A stretch of 64,000 nt of DNA from Longimicrobiales bacterium (GCA_028284495.1 JANQRP010000033.1:25865-89864); one strand, 5' to 3'; positions 9,206-21,900 are shown, numbered from the stretch's first letter. Program-made: numbers and translations. The notes: generated from the sequence alone by a model not told the origin.

Positions 9206-10218
9206 GGGTCGCCCGCGTCGGTCGCGATCCGCCCGAGGAGGTGGTCCGTGAGGCCCCGCGCGCCCCGGTGCGCGAAGTTCCGTGCGGCGTATCGGTTGGC
9301 CGTGCGCATGGCGTCCTCGAGGTCGTCTCCGGCGAGCAGTCGAGAGAAGAGAGTAGCCCCCCACACATCTCCGCAACCGGTCGGATCGCCGTCGGTGCCG
9401 GGGGCCTCGATGGGGACCCTGCCGCTGTGCACGGTTCCACCCCGCCCCACCCCGTGACGGGCGGTCGGCCACGCGCGCGGATCGGCGTCGAAGTCGGGCG
9501 ACGCGACCCAGGCGGCGCCGCGTTCCTCGAGCGTGACGAGAACGAGCTTGAGCTCCGGGCCCACGATCTCCGCGGCCAGCTGCCAGGGGTCGCCCCACGC
9601 CCGCCCCAGCAGTTCGAACTCCTGCTCGTTCATCTGCACCGCGTCGAACGCGCGCAGCCAGGCCCCCCACGCCGGCAGTTCCCGCGGCACCCGGATGCCG
9701 GCGCGTCCGATCCCGAGGAAGAGGGAATGCAGGTCCGCGTAGGTCGGGCCGTCGAAGCCCGCCCGAAGCGCCCGGGCCGCGTCGACGTCCATCTCGAACC
9801 CCGAGATGAAGTTCACGTACAGCGCGTCGCACGTCCGCGCGGAGGGGGCGAGCTCCGGCCACGCCCAGGGCGAGACACCACCGGTCAGGTGCTCCGTTCG
9901 GCGGCCCTCCGTGGTGTACCGAAGCGCCACACGGTTGTTGGGCTCGGGAACCACGCGGAGACCGGTGTCGAGATCGATGCGTCCGATCCGCGAGAGGAAG
10001 CGGCGCGCCTCCTCCGCCAGATCGGCCCCGACCCGTACGAGCGGCACGATCTCCCATTCGGCCGGAAGCGCCGCGTCGAGCGCCCCGAGCGCGTAGGCGA
10101 TGCCGCCCCACTCGCGAACCGGAGTCTCGCGCGTGTCGCGCCGGTGGATGGTGTCCCAGACGAGGGTGCCCACGACCCCGAGGCGAGGCCGCGAGTATTC
10201 GCTTCCCGGAGGCGTCAT
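9202..10218 (-). CDS. PfkB-family carbohydrate kinase
   Basis: A 338-residue ribokinase-like sugar or nucleoside kinase. It shows the glycine-rich N-terminal GVVGTLVWDTI, the NNRVALRYT region, and a C-terminal PfkB signature in variant form, GDPTGCGDVWGA, where the Asp is the expected catalytic base. It starts at 10218 ([10 protein letters not shown]) with ATGA overlap to the ROK kinase stop. The substrate cannot be assigned: fructose, ribose, adenosine and aminosugar kinases all share this fold. Cytosolic, mid-operon. Confidence 0.83.
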   Translation of the reverse strand: MTPPGSEYSRPRLGVVGTLVWDTIHRRDTRETPVREWGGIAYALGALDAALPAEWEIVPLVRVGADLAEEARRFLSRIGRIDLDTGLRVVPEPNNRVALRYTTEGRRTEHLTGGVSPWAWPELAPSARTCDALYVNFISGFEMDVDAARALRAGFDGPTYADLHSLFLGIGRAGIRVPRELPAWGAWLRAFDAVQMNEQEFELLGRAWGDPWQLAAEIVGPELKLVLVTLEERGAAWVASPDFDADPRAWPTARHGVGRGGTVHSGRVPIEAPGTDGDPTGCGDVWGATLFSRLLAGDDLEDAMRTANRYAARNFAHRGARGLTDHLLGRIATDAGDP

Positions 10219-11223
10219 CCGGCAGCGTGGGATCGAAGGAACCGACCGGCCGCCCCGACGACGCCCGCGGTCTCGATCAGTTCGCCCGGCACGATCCGGC
10301 ATGCGTCGGCGGCCACACGGAACGCCCGGGTGCGCACCTCGGTGCGGAGCGGACCCAGCAGGTGCTCCCCCGCCCGCGTGACGCCACCCATCAGGACGAC
10401 GGCCTCGGGGTTGAGGAGGTTGATGAGGTTCGCCACACCGACGCCGAGGATCCGGGCCGTGTCGTTGACGACACGGTCGGCGAACGCGTCCCCCGCCACC
10501 GCGGCCTCGAAGACCGTCACCGCGCTGATCCGGTCGAGGTCTCCCTCGACGAGGTCGACGAGAAGCGATTCCGTCCCGGCCACCAGCCCCTGGCGAGCGC
10601 GGGCGGCGATGCTCGGACCGCTCGCATAGGCCTCCAGGCAGCCGTAGTTGCCACACGCACAGAGGCGGCCGTCGAAGGCGACCGTGGTGTGACCGATCTC
10701 GCCGGCGGCGTCGCTACAGCCGTGCTGCAGCTCTCCGCCGCTGATCCAGCCGCCGCCGATCCCGGTTCCCACGATGAGCCCGAACATCGACTCCGTGCCC
10801 CTCCCGGCCCCCTGCCACCACTCGCCCCAGGCCGCGCAGTTGGCGTCGTTGTCGAGGGCGACCGGGCGGTCGAACCGGGCCTCGAGCAGCGCTCCGAGCG
10901 GCACGTCCCGCCACTTCAGGTTCGGACTGTGCGAGACCACCCCGGTGGCGCGATCGAGCGGACCGGGGCAGCCCACGCCCATCCCGATCACGCGGTCCCG
11001 GTCCACGCCGGCCGCCGCCACCGCCTCCTCGGCCATGCGGACGACGTCGTCGACCACCGCGTCGACGCCCCGTTCGGCATCGGTCGCCCGATTCCGGAGC
11101 GCGACCGCGTCTCCCCCCGCCGCGGGCACCAGGCCCACCACGAGATTCGTGCCTCCGATGTCGATCCCGACGACCCAGCGACCCGTCAGGTCGCCCGGGG
11201 TGTCCCGCGGGGCCACCGCACGG

Positions 11224-11234
<11 letters not shown>
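10215..11234 (-). CDS. ROK-family sugar kinase (glucokinase-like)
   Basis: A 339-residue ROK kinase. It has the N-terminal ATP phosphate-binding motif [12 protein letters not shown], the sugar-binding block [13 protein letters not shown] and the zinc-binding ROK motif [15 protein letters not shown]. It probably phosphorylates glucose or a related hexose with ATP. The reading frame opens with TTG at 11234, inside the end of lepA (11-bp overlap). A GTG at 11216 is an alternative start and would leave no overlap. The next gene is coupled by ATGA. Glucokinase is the commonest activity, but N-acetylmannosamine or fructose kinase is possible. Confidence 0.85.
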
Positions 11235-13023
<1,789 letters not shown>

Positions 13024-13065
13024 GGGCGTTGCAGGCGGTGAAGGCGCGGTGATCGGAGGACGCTG

Positions 13066-13095
13066 AAAATAGCGGAATCGCCGGTGCGGCCTCAA
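13066..13095 (-). promoter_or_regulatory. candidate sigma70-type promoter for the lepA operon
   Basis: Read on the minus strand, TTGAGG (13095-13090) and TATTTT (13071-13066) are separated by 18 nt and lie about 43 nt upstream of the lepA GTG. Each hexamer matches the consensus at four of six positions. No clear Shine-Dalgarno sequence is visible before the GTG. Confidence 0.35.
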
Positions 13096-13255
13096 TCGGC
13101 GGGCGTTGGCGCGGTGTGGCAGAATCCACGTCGTCACGTCATTTCGCCACGGATGCCCCGCGAACCACGCGCGGCCCCCATGTAACGGCCCCGCCCGGTG
13201 CACCCGCCGAAATGTCGACAACGTCGAGGCTGCGAGCCGAACTGCGACCCTGAAT

Positions 13256-13272
13256 GTAACATAAAAGTAACA
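13256..13272. promoter_or_regulatory. direct repeat GTAACA-N5-GTAACA (possible operator)
   Basis: Two copies of GTAACA begin 11 bp apart (13256-13261 and 13267-13272), about one helical turn, within the only A/T-rich stretch of the divergent lepA/GGDEF-EAL intergenic region. The spacing would suit tandem half-sites of a DNA-binding regulator or a promoter core. No regulator is known; the call rests on pattern only. Confidence 0.35.
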
Positions 13273-13420
13273 ACATCGCTGCACACGGACCTCGGCGTGA
13301 AACCTGCGATCGTTTCGCCCGCCCCTCCACCCGGGCCGGGCCGCACCAGTGTGGCGCCGCACCAGGTGGTGGTCCACGTCGCGACGCGTGCCGCGACACA
13401 ACCTCTCGAGGAGAGACCCG

Positions 13421-15553
13421 ATGCCCCTGACCCGTCGGCTGCTGCCGCAGAGCCCGCTCGCACGCACTGCGCGGTACCTGATCGACAACTTCCCGCCGGT
13501 TCTCTTCCTCGCCCTGCTGGTGTCACTCCCCTTCGTGGCCTCGTTCGAGATCGCGACGAGCGTGCTCGAGGTTTCCGAGGAGTTCGTCGGGGTCATCGCT
13601 GCCGTGGTCGCCTTCTACACGATCCGGCGGCTCGGCGTGCGGACGTTGACCATCGGGTGGACGTTCGCGGTCATCGCGCTCCTCGCCGACACGCTCGACG
13701 AGTTCGTGGCGCCCAGCGGCACCGGCCTCTACGATCTGATCGAGGGCGCCGGGAAGGCGATCGGGTACCCGCTGCTGGCCGTGGGCTTCCTGATCTCGTA
13801 CCGCACGATCGAGGCGCAACTACTCCGGGCCCGGGAGACGCGGGACGCCCTCCGTGCCAGCGAGGAGCAGTTCCGTGCGCTCTTCGAGAACGCTCCGATC
13901 GGGTACCACGAGGCGGACCTGGACGGCACGATCCTCCGCGCCAACGACGCGGTCACCCGTATGCTCGGCCGCGAGCGCAACGCGCTGGTCGGAACCGGTG
14001 TGGCCGACCTCGTCGAGGACGAGCCGGCGGGCGGCTTCGACGTTCACGATGACAGCTGGGGACCCGACGGGCGGCGGGAACGCCAGATCACGACCCGGCA
14101 CGCGGACGGGGGCACGCGCTTCGTGGAGTCTCGTGAACTCCTGATCCGCGACGCCGTCGGGGCCGTGTCGGGCGTGCGATCGGCCTGGCTCGACGTGACG
14201 GACCGGTTTCTCATGGAGCAGGAGATTCATCGGCGGGCGCACTTCGACGAGCTCACGGGCCTCCCCAACCGAGCCCTCGCGGTGGACCGCCTCACGCTCG
14301 CCCTCACCCGTGCCCGACGCATGGGTACGGAAGTGGGGCTGCTCTTCCTCGACCTGGACCGGTTCAAGAACGTCAACGACACGCTCGGGCACGCCGCGGG
14401 CGACGCCCTGCTGCGGGAGGTCGCCGAGCGGGTCGCGGGTGTCGTGCGACCGGACGACACCGTCGCCCGCCTCGGCGGCGACGAGTTCATCGTCGTGCTC
14501 CCGGATTTCGGACGCGACGGGCATCTCGAGTACGTGGCGCGCCGGATCCTCGAGGTTCTCTCACGACCGATGGAGCTCGGGGCCCAGACGGTCACCGTCT
14601 CCGCGAGCATCGGGATCACTTCGTATCCGACGGACGGAGCCGACGCCGACACGCTCTTCCAGAACGCCGACTCCGCGATGTACCGCGCCAAGGAGCGCGG
14701 CAAGAACACGTATCGGTTCTTCACCCAGGAACTGAACCGGGACGCGGAGCGCCGGTTCCGGCTCGAGATGGATCTCCGCGCCGCCATCGACCGTCGCGAG
14801 CTCGAGATCCACTACCAGCCCGTCTTCGACCTCCGCAGACGGAGCGTCGTCGGGGCGGAGGCGCTTCTGCGATGGACGCACCCCGAGCTCGGACCGCTCT
14901 CGCCGGGCGAGTTCATCCCCGTCGCGGAGGACACCGGACTCATCGTCCCGATCACCGAGTGGGTGATCATGGCGGCGTGTCGGCAGGCGAAGGACTGGCA
15001 GAGCGAAGTCGGCGCCGACTTCCGGATCGCCGTGAACCTGTCACCCCGTGACCTCGCCGCGGGCCACGTGGTCGATACGGTGCGAACCGCGCTCCACCGC
15101 TCCGGGCTGCCCGCCTCGTCGCTCGAGCTCGAGGTCACCGAGCGGTTGCTGCTCTCGAGTGACGACCTGGTCCGCGACCAGCTCGCTTCGCTGCGCGAAC
15201 TCGGCGTCCGACTCGCCATGGACGACTTCGGAACCGGTCACTCCGCGCTCTCCTATCTCCGGCGCTACTCGTTCGACACGCTGAAGATCGATCGCGAGTT
15301 CGTGCAGGGCGCACCGGACCGCCGCGAGGACGCCAGCCTGACGGCGGCCATCGCGGCGATGGCCGCGAGCCTCGGGATGGAGGTGGTGGGCGAAGGCGTC
15401 GAGACGCAGGCGCAGGCAGACCACCTCGAGAAGCTGGGGCTCGAGCGAGTCCAGGGATACCTCTACGGCAAGCCGGTCGCACCCGGCGAGTTCGTGTCGG
15501 CCGCGGCGCGTGCGCGTCTCGCGGTCGTGCCGGGAGGGTCGAGGTCCGCCTGA
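13421..15553 (+). CDS. membrane GGDEF-EAL c-di-GMP enzyme with PAS domain
   Basis: A 710-residue protein. The N-terminal 120 residues have three or four hydrophobic helices. A PAS-like sensor follows (about 140-260, starting [21 protein letters not shown]), then a diguanylate cyclase domain with intact GGDEF ([10 protein letters not shown]) and an inhibitory-site RxxD (RPDD) five residues before it. A phosphodiesterase domain follows with EAL (EALLRW), DDFGTG and EGVETQAQ. Both catalytic cores look competent, so it could make or degrade c-di-GMP. The start at 13421 follows a GAGGAG ribosome-binding site. It lies 103 nt upstream of the VirD4-like cassette, in the same direction. Confidence 0.92.
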   Translation: MPLTRRLLPQSPLARTARYLIDNFPPVLFLALLVSLPFVASFEIATSVLEVSEEFVGVIAAVVAFYTIRRLGVRTLTIGWTFAVIALLADTLDEFVAPSGTGLYDLIEGAGKAIGYPLLAVGFLISYRTIEAQLLRARETRDALRASEEQFRALFENAPIGYHEADLDGTILRANDAVTRMLGRERNALVGTGVADLVEDEPAGGFDVHDDSWGPDGRRERQITTRHADGGTRFVESRELLIRDAVGAVSGVRSAWLDVTDRFLMEQEIHRRAHFDELTGLPNRALAVDRLTLALTRARRMGTEVGLLFLDLDRFKNVNDTLGHAAGDALLREVAERVAGVVRPDDTVARLGGDEFIVVLPDFGRDGHLEYVARRILEVLSRPMELGAQTVTVSASIGITSYPTDGADADTLFQNADSAMYRAKERGKNTYRFFTQELNRDAERRFRLEMDLRAAIDRRELEIHYQPVFDLRRRSVVGAEALLRWTHPELGPLSPGEFIPVAEDTGLIVPITEWVIMAACRQAKDWQSEVGADFRIAVNLSPRDLAAGHVVDTVRTALHRSGLPASSLELEVTERLLLSSDDLVRDQLASLRELGVRLAMDDFGTGHSALSYLRRYSFDTLKIDREFVQGAPDRREDASLTAAIAAMAASLGMEVVGEGVETQAQADHLEKLGLERVQGYLYGKPVAPGEFVSAAARARLAVVPGGSRSA

Positions 15554-15656
15554 GCCGATCGGGGAGCGGCGACCTCCACGAAGCCGTTGCGCCGGGTGGC
15601 GTCCGCGACGCACACTCCGGTGGTCATCGGTGACCCCTGAGCTGGAGCGCTGTCGC

Positions 15657-16001
15657 ATGAACGACCGCGGCCCATCCCGCTACACGCACGACATCCCGGT
15701 CCCGCCGCACGACCTCAGTCCGCTGGCCATGCGCCAGATCGACGGGATCGTCGACTGGTGGTACGACACGGACACCCTGTTCGGGCGCGCGAACGCCCTT
15801 CTTTCGGTTCTCGGCGCGCTTGGAGGCCTCGCCTGGGCCGTCGTGTCGGCCGTTGCCGACGGTGTCACGTTCGGGTCGGTGGTGCTGATGCCGATCTTCG
15901 CCCTGTTCGCGGGATGGCTGGCGGGCTCGCTCGCCCTGACCGGCGCGATGGTCTGGCTCGTCTGGAAGGGAGGGGTGTGGGCGTGGGGGCTGCTCGGATG
16001 A
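15657..16001 (+). CDS. small two-helix membrane protein preceding the VirD4-like ATPase
   Basis: A 114-residue protein. A soluble N-terminus of about 40 residues is rich in Pro, Asp and His. Two hydrophobic segments follow (about 46-67 and 72-103), with Trp-rich ends (WLVWKGGVWAWGLLG). It starts at an ATG at 15657 and ends 31 nt before the VirD4-like gene. VirD4/TraG coupling proteins normally carry two N-terminal membrane helices; the ATPase here has none and this protein has two. It may be a separately encoded anchor for the ATPase. That is inference from position and topology; I recognise no family. Confidence 0.6.
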   Translation: MNDRGPSRYTHDIPVPPHDLSPLAMRQIDGIVDWWYDTDTLFGRANALLSVLGALGGLAWAVVSAVADGVTFGSVVLMPIFALFAGWLAGSLALTGAMVWLVWKGGVWAWGLLG

Positions 16002-16032
16002 CGTCGGCCCTCGCCGGGCGCGGCCCGGCCGG

Positions 16033-18939
16033 ATGAGCGACTCGAAGGGTCCGCCGGCCGATCTCCCGGAAGGGGGGATCCTGCTCGGATACTCGCTCGA
16101 GCACGAGCGTCGGCAGGCCCCCATCGGGTTCCTCTACGGTACGGACGGTCCACCCGCTCCGGAGCCGCCCGAGGGTGCACCCACGCTCGACCCGATCCTG
16201 CACACCGCGAGCGGGCACCTCATGACGATCGCCCCGACCGGGAGCGGCAAGGGGGTCGGCTGCATCGTGCCCACGCTGCTTCGCTATCCCGGACCGGTCA
16301 TCGTCATCGATCCGAAGGGCGAGAACTACGCGGTGACGGCCGAGCGTCGCCGAGCGCTCGGGCAGCGCGTCGTCGTCCTGGACCCGATGGGCATCACCGA
16401 CGCGGACGATCCCGGCGCCCTCAATCCACTCGATCTGGTCGATCCGGAATCCGACCACTCGGTCGATGACGCGGCGGCTCTCGCCTCGCTCCTCTCGGGG
16501 GGCGCCGAGCGGGAGGACCCACGGAACCTCTTCTGGTACCAGCGCGGAGCTCAGCTGCTGACCGGCGTGATCCAGTACGTCGCGGTGGAGGCACCGCCGA
16601 GTCGGCGGAACCTCGCCGAGGTGCGCCGCCTCCTCAACCTCCCCGCCGAGGACTTCACCGCCGTCGCCTCGACCCAGATGGCGAGCAGCTCGGATCCCGA
16701 CGTGCGCCAGGTCGCCGGCACTCTCGCCAACCCGGCGTCGGAGATGATCGGGAGCATCCTCGCCATGTCCCAGAACAGCCTGGGATTCCTGCGCGGGCAA
16801 CTCGTGGCGGATGCCACGTCACGCTCGTCGTTCGATCTCGGGGACGTCACCGCCGGCGAGCCGCTCTCCGTGTACCTCGTCATCCCACCCGACAAGCTCG
16901 AGTCGCACCGAAATCTGCTGCGGCTCTGGATCGGCGTGCTGATGTCGGCGCTGATGCGACGCCGTGCGCCGGTTCCGCGGAGCACGCTGCTGATCCTCGA
17001 CGAGGCGGCGCAGCTGGGTCCGCTCGAGCAGCTCCGTCAGGCGATCACGCTGATGCGAGGGTACGGCGTCCAGACGTGGAGTTTCTGGCAGGACGTCTCC
17101 CAGCTCGAGAATCTCTATCCGCTCGACTGGGAGACGATGTACAACAACTGCCACGTCCATCAGGCGTTCGGGTTCGCGACCCTGAAGGCGGCCGAGGACA
17201 CGTGCGGCCTTCTCGGGTTCCACGACGCTCTGGAGGTCCTCAAGCTCGACTCCGACGAGATGATTCTCTCGATCTCGGGGGACGAGGCGGTCATCGCCCA
17301 GAAGCCGAACTACCTGACGGATCCGGCGTTCGACGGGCTCTACTCGCCGAACCCCTTCTACGCGCGGAGTTCGGACTCGCCGCCGACGCGACAACGGAAG
17401 CCGCGCCTGTACGTCCGGCCGGCGCACCCGACCCCGTCGGAGCGCGGGGTGGTCGACGAGGTGTCGCGCGTCACGCCACCGGACGAGGAGGACGACGCCC
17501 GCCTGCTCGACCTGGACGAGGTCCTGCGCTCGGCCGGGCTGGATCCCGACGTGGTCTCCGAGCTGGACGAGGATCCTCCGGCCCCTCCGCGCACGTGCCT
17601 GCTCGATCCACTGCCGGACGTCATCATCGACTACCCACGGGGCGTTCCGACCTTCGTGGATCTCGTCGTCGATCAGATCGGTGGCGCCTGGAACGTGGTG
17701 ACCACCGAACTCCGCGGCGTCGCGCCGGCGTGCTACCCTGGCGGGCACATCGTCGAGATGTACGACTCACGGCGCTTCCCGTCCCGGGCCCTCGTCTTCA
17801 ACAGGAACAACGAGGTACGGACGTTCACCGGGTCGGCGGAGCAGTTCGACTGGTTGAATCGCGACGTCCCTGTCGCGCTCGACGACGAAACCGTGGCGTC
17901 ATACGCACGGCTCCGACTGCATTTCCAGGCGGGCGACGCACGGCTCAGGATCATCGACGACCCGGACACGCTGCGAACCTGGGCCGGCGATGCCGACACG
18001 ACGGCGCTGGCGGATCTGCTCGAGCCGGTGGACGCGGTGGCCCACGAGGGCGGTGGGTGGACCGTGTCGGCTACGGCGGTCCACGACGCGCGACTCGTGC
18101 GGGTCGCCGTGCCCGTGGACGACGAAGGCGTCCTGGGCTCCGCGACCCTCGAGGTTCTCGCGGAGCTCGACAACGGGCTCCGGTATCCGGCGGTCGACTT
18201 CGACGGTGATCCGACGCCGGAACCGCTTCCGGCCCGGCTCGAGCGCCTTCACGGAAGCTGGGAGGTGCTGGACGAAGTCGATGACGAGACGCTCCAGCGT
18301 GACTTCCCCCTCGAGCTCGCTCGGGGTCGGGATGCGATCACGTTGCGCCGGCCCATCGCCTGCTACCCGGGGTGGGACCTCGTCCGAATGCCACACACGA
18401 AGCTGGGGCACTTCGCCTTCTGCCTGTATCGGCCTTGCGACGTGCTGCTCGGTACGCGCGGGATGGTGCGGAGTCTCTGGAACCGGTTCAACCCCCGCGC
18501 GCTCGAGCTGAGCACGGAGCGGCAGGCGGAGTCCTATCTCCGGTTCTTCACCTGGTTCGTCGGTACGCCGCAGCACAGCTGGGTTCTCATGGACGATCCG
18601 TACCACCTTCCGCTGGCGGACGGAGCCTCGATCGACCGCCCCGGGCTCGACGCCGAGTGGGTCGCGCCGCATCCGGTCCCGCTGCGCGACGACGACCCCG
18701 ACGACACCCGGTGGCGTTTCCGGACGACGCTCCTCAGCGGAGCGCGGGTCATCAACGCCGAGTTCCGAATCGACGACTCGGGTGGCGTCGAGATGACCGA
18801 CTCCGAGGAGCTCACCGACGATCTACCCCTGGACCACGACGTTCTGCGCGCGCTGCTCTGGCTGCCACCGCTCGGACCCTGGGAGCCCGCGGGTGGTCCG
18901 GAGGCGCCTGGCCGCGGGTCGGCCACGGAGCCGGCGTGA
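16033..18939 (+). CDS. VirD4/TraG-like ATPase lacking membrane anchor, with novel C-terminal half
   Basis: A 968-residue protein. Residues about 50-445 match the type IV coupling protein fold: Walker A APTGSGKG (67-74), VIDPKGENYAVTAERR, a Walker B LLILDEAAQLG (319-329) and a downstream QDVSQLE motif. No membrane helix precedes the ATPase core. Residues 450-550 are an acidic linker. The C-terminal 410 residues contain two copies (about 553-730 and 752-945) of a domain marked by CYPG, a middle SYARLRLHF/SYLRFFTWF block and a late WTVSATAV/RFRTTL block. A third copy starts the next gene. No relaxase or VirB gene is nearby. It joins the next gene by a GTGA overlap. DNA or protein translocation at the membrane is possible but unproven. 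Confidence 0.82.
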   Translation: MSDSKGPPADLPEGGILLGYSLEHERRQAPIGFLYGTDGPPAPEPPEGAPTLDPILHTASGHLMTIAPTGSGKGVGCIVPTLLRYPGPVIVIDPKGENYAVTAERRRALGQRVVVLDPMGITDADDPGALNPLDLVDPESDHSVDDAAALASLLSGGAEREDPRNLFWYQRGAQLLTGVIQYVAVEAPPSRRNLAEVRRLLNLPAEDFTAVASTQMASSSDPDVRQVAGTLANPASEMIGSILAMSQNSLGFLRGQLVADATSRSSFDLGDVTAGEPLSVYLVIPPDKLESHRNLLRLWIGVLMSALMRRRAPVPRSTLLILDEAAQLGPLEQLRQAITLMRGYGVQTWSFWQDVSQLENLYPLDWETMYNNCHVHQAFGFATLKAAEDTCGLLGFHDALEVLKLDSDEMILSISGDEAVIAQKPNYLTDPAFDGLYSPNPFYARSSDSPPTRQRKPRLYVRPAHPTPSERGVVDEVSRVTPPDEEDDARLLDLDEVLRSAGLDPDVVSELDEDPPAPPRTCLLDPLPDVIIDYPRGVPTFVDLVVDQIGGAWNVVTTELRGVAPACYPGGHIVEMYDSRRFPSRALVFNRNNEVRTFTGSAEQFDWLNRDVPVALDDETVASYARLRLHFQAGDARLRIIDDPDTLRTWAGDADTTALADLLEPVDAVAHEGGGWTVSATAVHDARLVRVAVPVDDEGVLGSATLEVLAELDNGLRYPAVDFDGDPTPEPLPARLERLHGSWEVLDEVDDETLQRDFPLELARGRDAITLRRPIACYPGWDLVRMPHTKLGHFAFCLYRPCDVLLGTRGMVRSLWNRFNPRALELSTERQAESYLRFFTWFVGTPQHSWVLMDDPYHLPLADGASIDRPGLDAEWVAPHPVPLRDDDPDDTRWRFRTTLLSGARVINAEFRIDDSGGVEMTDSEELTDDLPLDHDVLRALLWLPPLGPWEPAGGPEAPGRGSATEPA

Positions 18940-21900
18940 CGGGCTCGGTCCACCCCGAAGGGCGCTGGTGGGCCCGCTGGCAGCGTCTCGCGCCCGAGGA
19001 TCGCGACCGGGTGCTCGAGGACCTCGCCAACCAGATGAGGGGCGAGCTCCCGGACGACACGCGGATCGACCGCCAGATCCTGAGCTGCTACCCGCGGCAC
19101 GCACTGCTCCGCTTCACCGTCTCCTCCCCGCGCGGGCCCCGGTACGGCTTCGCTTTCTACGCGCCCGGTCAACTCTACCCGCTCCACCTGACCTTCGCGT
19201 CCGTCGCCGCATTCAACGAGATCGGGCTCGAGATCCGCGACGCGGAGCAGGCCGCGACCTATCTGCGGTTCGCGACCTGGGCGACCACCGACGACAGCGC
19301 CCGCAGTCACATTCTCGATCCGGACGTCCGGCTGAACTTCGCGGAGCCGATCTCGCCCGAGCTCGAGGCGGCGGTCCGCGATGCGCTGCGGCCCTGCGAA
19401 CTGGTCGATGCCGAGCCGGACGACCCGGAAGGCGCCTTCCGATTCCGGACCTCGACCCTCATCGACGACGCGATCGAACTCGTGGAATGGCTCATCGAGC
19501 CCGATGGTGACGCTACGCGGTTCCGGTCCGAGACCGAGCCACCGGTGCGCGTCCCGGTCGTCATGGACCGGTTCGAAAGCGATCGCTACTTCGTCCTCGT
19601 GCGCGAGGAGTCGCTGAGCGCGGACCGGTTCGTGCGACGACTCCGGAACGGGCCGGTGCACGGCGTCCGGGTCACCGATCCGGTCGTCCTGCGGGGCGGG
19701 GTGTTCACCGAACCGGTCAACCTGACGCACGTGACCTTCGCCCGCGGACTCGACTTCGAGGGGACCCGTTTCGAGAAGGGCCTTACGCTCGACGGGTGCG
19801 TGTTCGAGGGCAAGCTGAGCCTCGCGGATGCCACGGTGCACGGACCCCTTCGCGCGTCGGGGATGCGCTTTCATCGTGAAGGACTCCGGAAGGGGGACAG
19901 CGCGCTCGGCAAGAAGACTCGCCTCCGCTCGCATTCCCTCCCTGTGGACTTCGATGGGAGCGGCATGCGGGTGGAGGGAAGCGTGTTCCTCGAAGGGCTC
20001 CGCTGCCCGAACGTCGTCGACCTTCCCCGGGCGAGGATCGGTGGAGACCTGCGGCTCGGTGGAGCGCGGATCGGCGAGCCGCGGGCGCCGACGCTTCGGC
20101 CCAACTACGCCGAGGCGCTCCGACTCGACTCGGCCGAGGTGAAGGGAGATGTAGACTTCGTCTTCCCCCGCTCGGGCGACCTAGAGGTCAAGCCGGAGGC
20201 CGACGACCGGCGCCTCGACGAGGAGGTGCCGTGCTTCTCGCGGCCCAGAATGATCGCGGCCGGGACGATCCTCGCGCGCCGTCTCAACGTGCATGGCGCC
20301 GTGATCCTCCAGGGCCTCCGCTGCGAGGGCGATCTGCGGCTGGAGGGCTGCACGATCGGGAGCGACCTGGCTGCGCAATCCGACTCGGCCGAGCGGCGGA
20401 CCGTCATCCTCGGCAACTTGGACCTTATCGGCGCGGAGGTCGGAGGTGACGTCGAGGTCGGAGGGCTGTGGGTGGGCGGGCATGCCCGGCTGTTCTCGTC
20501 GCGGGTCGGTGGATCCGTCTTCGGTCGGACCCTCTCGGCCGGAGACGGCCGCATCCTCCCGGTCCGGGTCGGGGGAGAGCTGTTGCTGTCGGGGATGCAC
20601 GTGAACGACGTCGACCTCGAGGGTGCGGAACTCGGGGGCCTCGAGGTCGTCACCGGTGAGATCGATCGACTCGCTCTCAGGCCGGGGATCGTGTCCGTTC
20701 GTCCGTCCGCCTCGAGCGAGGACGAATCCTCCGGCGGCGAACCTCTCATCGCTCGGCATCAGGGGCACGTGGGCGGGGTCTCCCTCTGGGACCTGACGAT
20801 CCGCAAACGGCTGGCGCTTCGCACCGAGGTGCGCGGGAACGTGCGGCTCGGCAACGTCGAGTGCGGCGGCGACGTGGAGTTCTGGGTCGATGCCTCGGGC
20901 GAAGAAGCGGAGGAGGGGGAGCGGTGGGCGGAGGGGGAGCCGCGACCCCGGCACGAGGTCCGGACGGTCGTGGACGGAGACGTGGTGTGTACGGGCCTGG
21001 AGGTCGGAGGGCGGGCCGTCCTCACCAACCTCGACGTGCGTGGCCGCATCGAGTTCAAGAACTGCCGGATCGATCAGGACCTCAACTTCCAGTCGCTCGG
21101 GCCGGACCCGGCGTCGTCCGACGACCGCACCCGGACGACCTGCCGGCATCTGGATCTCGAGCTGACCTCGTGCGGTGGCGACGTGGACATGGCCGGCCTG
21201 ACGGTCTCCGGCGCCGACGCCAACGTCCATGCGCGTCAGCTCGAGGTCACCGGGCGAATCCTGCTCGCCCGACCGCTCGACGGCCGCGGCCAGCTGGGGC
21301 AGATCACCCGAGTGCCGCGGGAGCACCGGGTCCAGGCCACGATCACGGGGGACCTCGACCTCTCGGTGGCATCGACCGCCCAGCTCGTGCTGGTCGGGAG
21401 CAGCGTGGCGGGCGTGGTGAATCTCGAGAGGGGCAGATTCCGCAGACTCGACGTCGTGGAGCCACGAAACCTCGACAACCACAACCTCAGCGACATCGAG
21501 GTGGATCGGTGGGAGATCGAGGAAGAACACCTTCGCCAGTTCCTGGACGAATCCAACCCCTTCGCGCGCGACACCTACGTGAAGGTCGAGCGGATGCTCC
21601 GCAACAAGTCCCAGGACATCGAGGCCGACCGCGTGTACCGGGCGATGAGGGCGAGAGCGATCCGGGAGGCGAAGCGTGAGCGGGCGGAGGCACGGGCATC
21701 CGCACGGCTCGCGCACCGGCCCGAGTCGCTCACCACCCGGCTCGGCTCGTCCTTCTCCTACCTCCTGCGGACGACCGGCTCGGCGTTCCTCGGCGCGACC
21801 TTCGGGTGGGGAACGCTCCATTGGGCGCCGCTCGCCGTCCTGACGCTCCTGCTCGCGCCGATCACCTGGAACGTGGTTGCGCAGCCCGAGAACATCGTCT

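Larger units (their letters stand above)
13024..13420. other. intergenic region between divergent lepA and GGDEF-EAL genes
   Basis: A 397-bp gap without a credible gene. It holds the lepA promoter candidate on the left. Near the middle is an A/T-rich island (13253-13281), conspicuous in this GC-rich DNA. The gap ends with a strong ribosome-binding site, GAGGAGAG, at 13408-13415, just before the ATG at 13421. Confidence 0.7.
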
